Source: Actinomycetes bacterium (lineage in GTDB: Bacteria > Planctomycetota > Phycisphaerae > JAACET01). Taken from it: 56,773 nt of DNA. Every line of letters begins with the position of its first letter. The first letter of the stretch is position 1. This document shows positions 1 to 7,524 of this stretch, piece after piece. Location: contig JAUXAG010000014.1 of NCBI GenBank assembly GCA_030614915.1, forward strand, positions 1-56,773, read 5' to 3'. The position numbers were made by a program, and so were the translations under genes. The notes beneath the pieces are model-generated. The model saw only the letters and a program-made list of their open reading frames with translations, was not told the origin of the DNA and made no database searches.

Positions 1-2
1 TC

Positions 3-28
3 AATGCCGGCAAAATGGCGTTTTTTTT
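3..28 (+). terminator. Possible rho-independent terminator (plus strand)
   Basis: AATGCC (3-8) can pair with GGCGTT (17-22) across an 8-nt loop, one G-T pair included, and a run of eight T (21-28) follows. It would end a plus-strand gene lying off the left edge, which would mean the minus-strand operon to its right is converging and ends near 125. Two further palindromes lie between here and the first gene: TGAGATATCTCA at 37-48 and AGGCT-TT-AGCCT at 48-59. The stem is short, so the call is tentative. Confidence 0.35.
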
Positions 29-124
29 CTATTTTGTGAGATATCTCAGGCTTTAGCCTAGTCAGCCCCCGCTGGAGGCCCCAAAAGGCAGAAAGGGCCA
101 GCCCTCAAGCCAGACCCTTCTTGC

Positions 125-457
125 TTATCCTAATGCCATTACAATCAGGTCCCCGGCGAAACCGGCACCCTTGGGACTAATAATCGCCATCCAGATAATC
201 ACTGATACCAGCGTGGTCCCTGCCAAACCGATCAGCGGGCTGATCAGAAACGCTGCCTTCGACGCCGCTCGCGGGACAATCGTCTCTTTGCCCATCAGCT
301 TGACTACGTCGGCAAAAGGCTGATACCACGGCGGCCCCACCCGGTACTGCACCCGGGCCGTAACCTTACGGTCCACCCAGGTGGCCAACAAACCCAATGT
401 CCCCGTCGCCAGGAATCCCAAACCCACTAACAAAATGACCGGCACCAGTATGTCCAT
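125..457 (-). CDS. Short NuoH/EchB-like membrane subunit (N-terminal third only)
   Basis: A 110-residue integral membrane protein matching only the N-terminal third of the NuoH/HyfC/EchB/MbhM family, the membrane subunit that links the redox arm of complex I and group 4 [NiFe] hydrogenases to the proton or sodium channel. Visible are an N-terminal TM helix (about 3-25), the signature loop WVDRKVTARVQYRVGPP (27-43) with the conserved VQYRVGPPW..Q..AD.VKL..KE pattern, and a second hydrophobic helix (about 68-93). Family members are normally about 300 residues; here TAA follows GDLIVMALG, and none of the three frames beyond it continues the family. The start has an AGAGGA ribosome site. It is the last visible gene of the HydBG-like operon. 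It may be a truncated remnant or a deliberately short membrane anchor; I cannot decide. Confidence 0.75.
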   Translation of the reverse strand: MDILVPVILLVGLGFLATGTLGLLATWVDRKVTARVQYRVGPPWYQPFADVVKLMGKETIVPRAASKAAFLISPLIGLAGTTLVSVIIWMAIISPKGAGFAGDLIVMALG

Positions 458-482
458 ATTTGCCTATCCTCTTTGCCCTGAA

Positions 483-983
483 CTAGGACTGAGGCACCAC
501 CTCGTCTTCGATTCGTTGCCAATGTTTCGACCGCACCGCAAAGCGGTCACCCATCAGATACATATCTTTCCCCAGCGGATCAGGGATTTCTTCAAAAGTC
601 ACCGCACTATTGCTGCAACTGGTTACGCACACCGGGGCCTCACCGGCCTGAAGCTGCGGACACATGTCGCATCCGCTGAGAGTAAAAGCGATCACCTCAT
701 TTAATAGTGTCCCGAAGGGGCAGGCGTGCAGACAGCTGTTGCAGCCCACGCACCGCAGATTGTATCTGCTCAGAATTCCATCTTCGTTGGCTTCCAGGGC
801 CTGGACCGGGCAGGCCAACACGCAGCTGCGCTCTTCGCATCGCCGGCAAACCAGCTCATAAGTCGCCAACTCCCGCAGACGGATTATCCCCTGGTTGGCG
901 TTATGCGGACTGTAGCTGCACTGCAAGTCGTAGTTGCCCGCATCGCGACAGATATCTAGGTCTATTACTAGCTTCTTGCCCAT
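483..983 (-). CDS. HycB/HydN/CooF-type polyferredoxin subunit
   Basis: A 166-residue iron-sulfur electron-transfer protein, counting from the ATG that follows the upstream stop (TAATTATG). A GTG at 995 overlapping that gene is an alternative. It has stacked [4Fe-4S] motifs: C46-x2-C49-x4-C54-x3-C58, C78-x2-C81-x2-C84-x3-C88, and C105-x2-C108 with C119-x3-C123, the layout of HycB/HydN/CooF/NrfC subunits. In such complexes it wires a flavin or catalytic unit to a membrane partner. Here it sits between the HydG-like flavoprotein and the NuoH-like membrane piece, so it probably passes electrons between NAD(P)H/ferredoxin chemistry and the membrane. The exact complex is not named with confidence because no catalytic large subunit is in view. 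Confidence 0.85.
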   Translation of the reverse strand: MGKKLVIDLDICRDAGNYDLQCSYSPHNANQGIIRLRELATYELVCRRCEERSCVLACPVQALEANEDGILSRYNLRCVGCNSCLHACPFGTLLNEVIAFTLSGCDMCPQLQAGEAPVCVTSCSNSAVTFEEIPDPLGKDMYLMGDRFAVRSKHWQRIEDEVVPQS

Positions 984-985
984 AA

Positions 986-1801
986 TTATTCCCACAAACC
1001 AGCCAGGGTTTCGATTTTGTCATAGGTGAACACCGGCCCGTCCTGGCAGACGTAGTAAGGCCCCAGGCGGCAATGACCGCATTTACCTACCCCACAACTC
1101 ATATTCTTTTCCATCGACAGATACAGCCGATCCTTGGCCATACCCATCTGTATCAATTCCAACGTGGCGAATTTCATCATCACCGGCGGACCGCACACCA
1201 CCGCCACCGTTTTATCCAGATTCAGCTTCACCTTCGGTATCAGCGTGGTTACCACACCAACGTTGCCCGTCCAGCCGTTGTCCCCTACGTCAACGCTCAC
1301 CAGGACCTCGAACTTCTCCCGCTTGCTCCATTCCTTCAGTTGCTCGGGATATATCAGATCCGCCGGCGTCTTCGCCCCGTAGAGTAACATCACCCGCGAA
1401 AACTTGTCGATATCCTCAAATACCTGGTAGAGCAGCGACCGCAGCGGCGCCAAACCCACCCCGCCGCCCATTATCAGCAGCTCTTTACCGTACATGTCCT
1501 CCATGGGGTAGCCCTTGCCGTAGGGGCCCCGCAGGCCCAGCTTGGCACCGGACTGCAGTTCGTGCAGACGGTCCGTGACCGTGCCCGCCTTCATGATCGT
1601 TACTTCCATCTGTTCTGCCACCGCCGGCGAGCTCGAAGGCGTAAACGGCGCTTCACCCAGACCCGGAACAGTCAATTCCACAAACTGCCCCGTCCGAAAG
1701 GCCAGCGGCTCGGCTGGACGCAGCCAGAACGTCTTTATATTCGGCGTCTCCTCGGCTACCTTTTCCAGCGTCGCCGCAATCGGCTGGTAGGGACTTCTCA
1801 T
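986..1801 (-). CDS. HydG/AsrB-like FAD/NAD(P)-binding oxidoreductase subunit
   Basis: A 271-residue ferredoxin:NADP+ reductase-fold protein of the sulfhydrogenase gamma/anaerobic sulfite reductase B family. It has an FAD-binding barrel (about 8-100), a nucleotide-binding half starting at GGGVGLAPL (112-120) with CGPP at 203-206, and a C-terminal [2Fe-2S] cluster motif C236-x4-C241-x2-C244-x7-C252, typical of HydG/PyrK/AsrB proteins. The usual RxYS flavin motif is replaced by PFTPSSSP near 52-59. Its role is to move electrons between NAD(P)H and the iron-sulfur subunits. It overlaps the upstream HydB-like gene by 4 bp (ATGA type) and is followed within 2 bp by the polyferredoxin, so the subunits are translationally coupled. 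Confidence 0.9.
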   Translation of the reverse strand: MRSPYQPIAATLEKVAEETPNIKTFWLRPAEPLAFRTGQFVELTVPGLGEAPFTPSSSPAVAEQMEVTIMKAGTVTDRLHELQSGAKLGLRGPYGKGYPMEDMYGKELLIMGGGVGLAPLRSLLYQVFEDIDKFSRVMLLYGAKTPADLIYPEQLKEWSKREKFEVLVSVDVGDNGWTGNVGVVTTLIPKVKLNLDKTVAVVCGPPVMMKFATLELIQMGMAKDRLYLSMEKNMSCGVGKCGHCRLGPYYVCQDGPVFTYDKIETLAGLWE

Positions 1802-2841
1802 TTAGCCAACTCCTTGAGGATCTCACGAAGATCGATCTTCCCCAGACACGCCTCCACGCAGCGCCCGCAACCCGTGCAGGCGAATTGCTCTATACGATCC
1901 GGAAAAAACTTGAACTTCTTTTCGAATCGCGTATGCAGCCGTTGGGCACGCCTAGGCCTTTGATTGGCACCTCCCGCTACTCGGGCAAAGTTCTTGTATT
2001 GGCACGAATCCCAGTTTCTAAATCGCTTAAACCCTTGCTGCTCTTCCATGTCGCACAGCAGGAAGCAGTGGCAGGTTGGGCAGATAAAGTTGCACCCCGC
2101 GCATTCCACGCAGGTTGCCGCATACTTCGTCCATAACTCCACGTTCGGCCCGGCTTTCTCCTCCAGAAGCTGTCCCAGCTTATCGCCGAAAGTCAGCCCC
2201 TGGGCCTTTATCTGCTCGTCCACCTTTTTGGTCAGGGCCGCACGATTTTCCTCACGCTGTTTGACCTGTTGTTCCTGGACCCGCCCAAACAGCCCGCCCT
2301 GCTCCTCTATTACCTTTTTACCTTTATCGCTGCCGCACTCGACGACGTATCCGCCGTCCACCGGCGAGAGATTCAGATCGTAGCCGTCCGCCGGATATGG
2401 CTTGGACCCAAATAACGTGCAGAAGCAAACCTCTTTGGCGTCTGTGCAGTCGCCCGAAATGATCAATAGCCCATCCCGCCGGGCCTTGTAGTCCGGGTCC
2501 TGGAAGTCCCCCTCCACAAACACGTGGTCCAATATCCGCAGCGACGCCAGGTCACAGGCCTTGGCCCCCACCACCACCTGTTCTTCCTTGCCATTCTCGC
2601 TTTGGGACTCAAAACAGCCCCCCGTATCCTGACGGGCCGGAAACAGCACCGCCTTTAGCGGTTCCACGCTCCGCACCGCTGTGAATTGCCACTCCCTTCC
2701 CCCATCCGATCCAGCCTCTTCCAGGTGATACTCCAGTTCCTCTCCTGCCGGAAGATACACCCGTTTGTCTTTGCCCAGCTTCTCCAACAGCTCTACCAGG
2801 CCCCTGTCGCTGAGATAATAAAGCGTTTCTGCCAAGACCAT
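1798..2841 (-). CDS. HydB/AsrA-like 4Fe-4S dicluster subunit
   Basis: A 347-residue protein of the sulfhydrogenase beta/anaerobic sulfite reductase A family. The C-terminal half carries two cysteine clusters, C244-x2-C247-x2-C250-x3-C254 and C322-x2-C325-x2-C328-x3-C332. The N-terminal part has the family's GAKACDLASLRILDHVF stretch (92-108) and a further cysteine group near 132-141 (C132, C139, C141). Paired HydB and HydG proteins form the NAD(P)-reactive electron arm of group 3b sulfhydrogenases and of several group 4-related complexes. It is second in the operon, 12 bp after the response regulator. The absence of HydA/HydD-type hydrogenase subunits next to it is unusual. Confidence 0.88.
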   Translation of the reverse strand: MVLAETLYYLSDRGLVELLEKLGKDKRVYLPAGEELEYHLEEAGSDGGREWQFTAVRSVEPLKAVLFPARQDTGGCFESQSENGKEEQVVVGAKACDLASLRILDHVFVEGDFQDPDYKARRDGLLIISGDCTDAKEVCFCTLFGSKPYPADGYDLNLSPVDGGYVVECGSDKGKKVIEEQGGLFGRVQEQQVKQREENRAALTKKVDEQIKAQGLTFGDKLGQLLEEKAGPNVELWTKYAATCVECAGCNFICPTCHCFLLCDMEEQQGFKRFRNWDSCQYKNFARVAGGANQRPRRAQRLHTRFEKKFKFFPDRIEQFACTGCGRCVEACLGKIDLREILKELAK

Positions 2842-2853
2842 GCTCCCTATTTC

Positions 2854-3252
2854 TCAGGTTTGCGCCTTGCTTTGGCCTTTCCGGCTCGCTTGTAGGGCAC
2901 CGTTGACCGCCGAGGCCAGCTCCGATGTACTAAAGGATTTTATATGGTAATAGAAAACGTCTTGTTCGCGAACTTTGCTTTCCAGTTCCTTGGAGTTCAA
3001 CCGGGCTGTCATGATCACTTTGGCTCGCGGCTGGATGGCCTTGAGGATAGGCACCGCCTCATACCCCTTCATTTCCGGAAGATCCACGTCAACAACCAGG
3101 CAGCCGCACTGCAAAACCTTCAGTTTCGTCGCCGCCTCCTTGACGCTGCTGGCCTTCTCGATGTTTATCCCTTCCACTGAAAGACAGGCCCGCCAGTCCT
3201 CTACGGCCTTTGGATCAGCATCTACCACTAGTACCCAGGACGCCTCTTTCAT
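2854..3252 (-). CDS. Stand-alone response regulator receiver domain
   Basis: A 132-residue CheY-like receiver with no output domain. The acidic pocket (D11, D13), likely phosphoacceptor D55 in VVDVDLPEMKGYE, T82 in the IMTA strand and K105 in HIKSF are all present, so phosphorylation is plausible. It is the first gene downstream of the sigma-54 promoter and 12 bp ahead of the HydB-like subunit, so it is co-expressed with the redox module. It might signal to the neighbouring sigma-54 activator or to a kinase elsewhere. The partner kinase is not in the immediate neighbourhood; the one at 53.5 kb is far away. Confidence 0.85.
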   Translation of the reverse strand: MKEASWVLVVDADPKAVEDWRACLSVEGINIEKASSVKEAATKLKVLQCGCLVVDVDLPEMKGYEAVPILKAIQPRAKVIMTARLNSKELESKVREQDVFYYHIKSFSTSELASAVNGALQASRKGQSKAQT

Positions 3253-3332
3253 CGCTTTCTTGGCCTTTTAACTTCTCCAGGCGCATTCGAAACTCAAAGG
3301 CCTAGACCCAGGCCTCCAGATTCCTATAATAG

Positions 3333-3349
3333 TGCAAAACCAAGGCCAA
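3333..3349 (-). promoter_or_regulatory. Sigma-54 (-24/-12) promoter for the HydBG-like operon
   Basis: Read on the minus strand the site is TTGGCCTTGGTTTTGCA. GG (-24) and GC (-12) are separated by the required 10 bp and both consensus blocks (TGGC and TTGC) are intact. It lies about 80 bp upstream of the response regulator start, in the 257-bp gap after the NtrC-family activator gene. An ATAATAG/CTATTAT inverted pair (3326-3332 and 3363-3369) flanks it. This makes sigma-54 control of the operon the simplest reading. Confidence 0.75.
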
Positions 3350-3350
3350 T

Positions 3351-3362
3351 CAGGCATGCCTG
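3351..3362. promoter_or_regulatory. 12-bp perfect palindrome abutting the -24 element
   Basis: CAGGCATGCCTG reads the same on both strands and begins 2 bp upstream of the sigma-54 promoter's -24 box. It could be an operator that blocks polymerase binding, or an activator half-site closer than usual. Only symmetry and position support it. Confidence 0.4.
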
Positions 3363-3509
3363 CTATTATCGGCAGTTCTGGATGCTTCTAAAGAGCTTTT
3401 ATTATAGGGTTTACAAGAAAAAAATTCTGAGCGACTATCTGGACTCTAGAAGTGGGGAAAACAGCCTCGATGGGTGATAGTGCCCCATTTACGGGTATTT
3501 AGTACCCTT

Positions 3510-4859
3510 TTAGTCCGATAGGCCATATTTACTCATCTTCGCTCGCAGCGTCTTCCTGTTGATCCCCAGATACTCTGCGGTCTTCGCCCGGTGGCCCCCA
3601 AGCCGGGCCAGAGCCCGCTGAATGTGCACTTTCTCCATCGTCCGAAGCCGCCCATCGGCCGGCAGTTCCTCCGTCGCGGGCTCCTCTAGGCTGAAGTAGG
3701 TAAGGTCCCGTGGGCTAATTATCGGGCCTTCGGCTAGAACCACTGCCCGTTCGATAGCGTGTTCGAGCTCTCGGACATTACCCGGCCAATCATAGCTCAG
3801 CAGTCGCTCCATGGCCCTGGCCGAAATATCCTGCACCTTCTTGTGGCGCACCAGCCGGTATTTCTCCAGAAAATGCCTCGCCAGCAGTGGAATATCCGCC
3901 TTTCGCTCGCGTAACGGGGGCAAAAGGATAGGCACTACATGGAGGCGATAAAACAGTTCACGGCGGAATTTCCCCTGGGCCGCCGCTACCTGCAGTTGCG
4001 TATTGGTGGCCGCGATCACTCGCACATCCACTCTAACAACCTGGTTGCTGCCCACCTTGGTGATTTCACGCTCCTGCAGCACCCGCAGCAGCTTGCCCTG
4101 CAGATTCGGGCTGATCTGACCAATCTCGTCCAGGAAGATCGTCCCCCCGTCTGCCAATTCGAATCGGCCGTGCTTGGTAACCGTTGCCCCCGTGAACGAA
4201 CCCTTGACGTGCCCGAATAGCTCGCTTTCAAAGAGGTTTTCGACCAGAGAACCGCAATCTACAACCACAAAGGCCGCTTTTCGCCGATTGCTCTGCAAAT
4301 GGATAGCCCGGGCCACCAGCTCTTTGCCCGTCCCGCTCTCCCCGCAGACCAGCACCGTCGCATCGGTCGGGGCTGCCTTGGCGATCAGGTGCTCCACCTC
4401 CCGCATAACCGCCGTTTGCCCCACAATGACCACGTTGTCTTCAAGCAGTGGCTGATTGTTCCTAAGACTCGAACGGGCTGGTTCCTTCACCGCGGTCTCC
4501 AGGGCTGAGCGGATTGCCCGTCGCAGACTCTGGCTGCTCAGCGGACGCACCAGCACATCGGCAGCCCCGTGATGCAGGGCCTGTACTGCCGAGGGGACAT
4601 CGTCGGCCGGCATGGCCACAATGACTTTCGCTTCCGGATCGTCGTGGACGATGGTCCGAAGGCAATCCAGCACCAAGTTGGCTGAGGCCCGGACATCCAG
4701 GACGATTACGTCAAACGGCCGTTCCACCAGCAACTCCAGGCCCTTGTTTATCGTCGCCGCGATCTCCAGACGGAACGCATCAGCTCGAGCTATTTGCTCG
4801 GACAATGCGCCGGTGGAAGAGCGGTCAGTGATGAATATCAGGCTTTGCTGGCGGGGCAT
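3510..4859 (-). CDS. Sigma-54-dependent transcriptional activator (NtrC/ZraR type) with degenerate receiver
   Basis: A 449-residue bacterial enhancer-binding protein: receiver-like domain (1-120), AAA+ domain (about 145-375) and Fis-type HTH (about 410-449, ending NRKTLRAKMSKYGL). The AAA+ core is intact, with Walker A GESGTGKE (173-180), the sigma-54 contact loop GSFTGA (220-225, a Ser variant of GAFTGA), Walker B IFLDEIG (241-247) and an R-finger region. The receiver is odd. D55 is present, but only one acid (D12) remains in the pocket, the conserved Thr/Ser is replaced (VAMPADD) and the conserved Lys is Arg (R105). It may therefore act without phosphorylation. The gene is next to the sigma-54 promoter and divergent from hypF, which suggests it switches the hydrogenase-related genes. 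Confidence 0.9.
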   Translation of the reverse strand: MPRQQSLIFITDRSSTGALSEQIARADAFRLEIAATINKGLELLVERPFDVIVLDVRASANLVLDCLRTIVHDDPEAKVIVAMPADDVPSAVQALHHGAADVLVRPLSSQSLRRAIRSALETAVKEPARSSLRNNQPLLEDNVVIVGQTAVMREVEHLIAKAAPTDATVLVCGESGTGKELVARAIHLQSNRRKAAFVVVDCGSLVENLFESELFGHVKGSFTGATVTKHGRFELADGGTIFLDEIGQISPNLQGKLLRVLQEREITKVGSNQVVRVDVRVIAATNTQLQVAAAQGKFRRELFYRLHVVPILLPPLRERKADIPLLARHFLEKYRLVRHKKVQDISARAMERLLSYDWPGNVRELEHAIERAVVLAEGPIISPRDLTYFSLEEPATEELPADGRLRTMEKVHIQRALARLGGHRAKTAEYLGINRKTLRAKMSKYGLSD

Positions 4860-4981
4860 GGCTAATTCTAGGTCAAGTTTCAGACAACAGTTAGCTTGGC
4901 CCCAACCATACCGTCGGCTATACTAATATGCAACGCTAAATCGCTCTGTTTCCCCACGGCCAACGCTCCGGGAGTAACCGA

Positions 4982-7267
4982 TTGCAGAAAAGATATCAGC
5001 TCCACGTCACCGGCGTCGTACAGGCTGTGGGCTTTAGGCCCTTTGTTTTCAAATTAGCTGCCCAACACAGCCTCTCCGGCTGGGTCAGCAACGGCTCAGA
5101 CGGCGTCCGTATCGAAGTCCAAGGCCCGGAGTCCCGGCTGAAAAACTTCTCGCAGGCCATCCGCCAAAGCTCTCCACGTCTGGCCCGCATCGACCAGCTC
5201 ACTTGCCGGCAGATACCCCCGGTCCACGAGAAGGGATTCCGCATCGAGCCCAGCCAAGACCGGTCCGCCCACCATCCGGTTATCGGACCCGACGCCGCTG
5301 TTTGCCCAGCCTGTCGTCATGAGCTTTTCGACCCCGACGACCGCCGCTTCGCCCATCCTTTCATTTCCTGCGTGGACTGCGGGCCACGCTACACCATCAT
5401 CGAGGCCGTACCTTACGACCGTGAAAAAACATCCATGAAGGCCTTCGACCCCTGCCCTGCGTGTCTGGCCGAATACACCAGCCCCGGCGACCGCCGTTTC
5501 CACTCCCAGACCAATTGCTGCTGGGACTGCGGGCCGAAGCTTAGCCTCTATGACAACCGCCGCAACTCAATCCGGGCCCAGGAGCCCATCCAAAACGTTC
5601 GCCGATTCCTCAAGGCCGGCAAAATAGTCGCCATAAAGGGCTTGGGCGGTTTCCATCTTGCCTGCGACGCCACCAATGCTTCAGCCGTGGCCCAGCTTCG
5701 CCGGCGCAAGGGCCGAGGGCACAAACCCTTTGCCCTCATGGTCGCTTCCCTGGACCAGGCGAGTCAAATCTGTCAAGTCGATGACCGTCAGGCCCAACTG
5801 CTCAACGATCCCGCCAGCCCCATTGTCTTGCTCCCCCGCCTGCTCGACTCCTGCGTTTGCGACCAGGTCGCCCCCAACAACAATTACCTCGGTCTGATGC
5901 TGCCCTACACGGCTATTCATCATTTACTCTTGCTCGATTCGCCTCCCTTGGTAATGACCAGCGGCAACATCGCCGAGGAAGCCATCATCGCCGACAACGA
6001 CCAGGCTTTCGCGAAGCTCTCCACCATCGCCGATTATTTCCTGACCCACGATCGGGCGATCCGTTACCGCTGCGACGACTCGGTCGCTCGCATAATCGAC
6101 GGCCAGACCCAGTTGCTCCGCAGATCGCGCGGCTATACACCCCAACTCATAGATTTGCCTGCTAAGTTTCCCCCCATCCTCGCCGTTGGCGGGCAAATGA
6201 AGAACACCATCTGTTTTCTCAAGGACGACAAGGCCCTGCTCAGCCAGCATCTTGGCGACATGGACAACCCCCAGGCCTACGAGTTCTTCCAGCAGACCCT
6301 CGAGCACCTCGGTGATCTCCTCTCCTTCGAGCCCGCCGGCGTCGCCCACGACCTGCATCCACACTATCAAACCACCGAGTTCGCCCAGGCCATGTCTGTT
6401 CCTCGAAAGATCCCCATCCAGCACCACCAAGCCCACATCGCCGGCTGCTTGGCCGCCCACCAGGCCCTCGACGAGCAAATCATCGGCCTATCCTTTGACG
6501 GCAGCGGGTTCGGCCCAGACAACTGCGTCTGGGGCGGCGAAGTTTTTCTGGGCCGATTGCCCGAGCTCCGACGCGTGGCCCATTTTGACTATCTGCCCCT
6601 GCCCGGCTCGGAACTCGCCGTCAAAGAGCCTTGGCGTATGGCCGTGTCCTATCTAAAGAAGGCCTTCGGCCCCGACTACCGCAAACTGCCGCTGCCCCTG
6701 CTCGAAGAATTCAGCTCCAAACTCGCCGGTATCGACAAACTCATCGACCGCCGAATCAACTCACCGCTCACTTCCAGTTGCGCCCGGCTCTTCGACGCCG
6801 TCAGCTCTCTTCTGGGCCTCTGCCATTTCAACACCTTCGAGGGCGAGGCCGCCATCACCCTGGAGATGGCCATGACCGATTGCGATTCGCAGCCCTATCC
6901 ATACACCTTGGGCCGCGATGACCGCGATTGTTATCTGGCCGATTTCACTCCCACCATAAAGGCCATCGTCGATGAGCTCAGCCAGGGCCTGGCCCCTGGC
7001 CTCATCGCCGCCCGGTTTCATCGCACCATCATTCAGCTCTGCCTGGACCTCGTGGCTGCACTTGCCGCTGACACCGGCATAACAAAAGTGGTCATCACCG
7101 GCGGCGTATTCCAAAACAACTTTCTCCACTGCCGACTGAAAAGACTCCTGGCCCAGGCCGGCTTCGATGTTTATGCTAATAGCCTCACGCCGCCCAACGA
7201 CGGCGGTATATCGCTCGGCCAGGCCGTCTTGGCCGCTATGATGCTGCAAAGCAAGGACCATAAATAA
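4982..7267 (+). CDS. hypF: HypF carbamoyltransferase for [NiFe]-hydrogenase cyanide ligand
   Basis: A 761-residue protein of normal family length. HypF uses carbamoyl phosphate and ATP to make carbamoyl-AMP and transfers the carbamoyl group to the C-terminal cysteine of HypE. Domains in order: acylphosphatase (1-90, VVQAVGFRPF), two zinc fingers (C108-x2-C111 with C130-x2-C133; C158-x2-C161 with C180-x2-C183), a YrdC-like nucleotide domain (about 195-380) and a Kae1-like domain with the HHQAH metal motif. The start is a TTG with a good GGGAG site upstream (CGGGAGTAACCGATTG). It heads hypFCDE: its TAA overlaps the hypC ATG by one base (TAATG). It is divergent from the sigma-54 activator, with a 122-bp gap that shows no convincing -24/-12 site. 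Confidence 0.96.
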   Translation: MQKRYQLHVTGVVQAVGFRPFVFKLAAQHSLSGWVSNGSDGVRIEVQGPESRLKNFSQAIRQSSPRLARIDQLTCRQIPPVHEKGFRIEPSQDRSAHHPVIGPDAAVCPACRHELFDPDDRRFAHPFISCVDCGPRYTIIEAVPYDREKTSMKAFDPCPACLAEYTSPGDRRFHSQTNCCWDCGPKLSLYDNRRNSIRAQEPIQNVRRFLKAGKIVAIKGLGGFHLACDATNASAVAQLRRRKGRGHKPFALMVASLDQASQICQVDDRQAQLLNDPASPIVLLPRLLDSCVCDQVAPNNNYLGLMLPYTAIHHLLLLDSPPLVMTSGNIAEEAIIADNDQAFAKLSTIADYFLTHDRAIRYRCDDSVARIIDGQTQLLRRSRGYTPQLIDLPAKFPPILAVGGQMKNTICFLKDDKALLSQHLGDMDNPQAYEFFQQTLEHLGDLLSFEPAGVAHDLHPHYQTTEFAQAMSVPRKIPIQHHQAHIAGCLAAHQALDEQIIGLSFDGSGFGPDNCVWGGEVFLGRLPELRRVAHFDYLPLPGSELAVKEPWRMAVSYLKKAFGPDYRKLPLPLLEEFSSKLAGIDKLIDRRINSPLTSSCARLFDAVSSLLGLCHFNTFEGEAAITLEMAMTDCDSQPYPYTLGRDDRDCYLADFTPTIKAIVDELSQGLAPGLIAARFHRTIIQLCLDLVAALAADTGITKVVITGGVFQNNFLHCRLKRLLAQAGFDVYANSLTPPNDGGISLGQAVLAAMMLQSKDHK

Positions 7268-7524
7268 TGTGCTTAGCCGTCCCCATGAAGATTGAATCCA
7301 TCGAAGGCCCCATCGCCCGCGCTTCTCTTCCCGGTGGCGAGTACTCTGCCCGCCTCGATTTCCTCGACAACGTAAAGGTCGGCGATTACGTCCTCGTCCA
7401 CGCCGGCTTTGCCATCGAAATCCTCGATCCCCAAGAAGCCCTCAAAACCCTAAAGGTCCTCCAGGAGTATGCAGAACTTTCTAGCCAAATTCCGGGACAA
7501 GCGTCTAACCCAGACTCTGCTTGA
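7267..7524 (+). CDS. hypC: HypC hydrogenase maturation chaperone
   Basis: An 85-residue HypC/HybG family chaperone beginning MCLAVPMKI. Cys2, exposed after Met removal, binds the Fe(CN)2CO unit and contacts HypD and the hydrogenase large subunit. The core fold ends near residue 75 (QEALKTLKVLQEY). The last about 17 residues are encoded inside the hypD reading frame overlap (56 bp), which is longer than the few bases common in hyp operons. It begins at the hypF stop, so translation is probably coupled. Confidence 0.95.
   Translation: MCLAVPMKIESIEGPIARASLPGGEYSARLDFLDNVKVGDYVLVHAGFAIEILDPQEALKTLKVLQEYAELSSQIPGQASNPDSA

Noticed and set aside
1-124. Frameshifted continuation of the NuoH-like gene
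   Set aside because: All three frames beyond the TAA hit stops within a short distance and none shows the family's next conserved stretch.
4860-4981. Sigma-54 promoter for hypF
   Set aside because: TTGGC occurs, but the GC of a -12 element is not at the required spacing.
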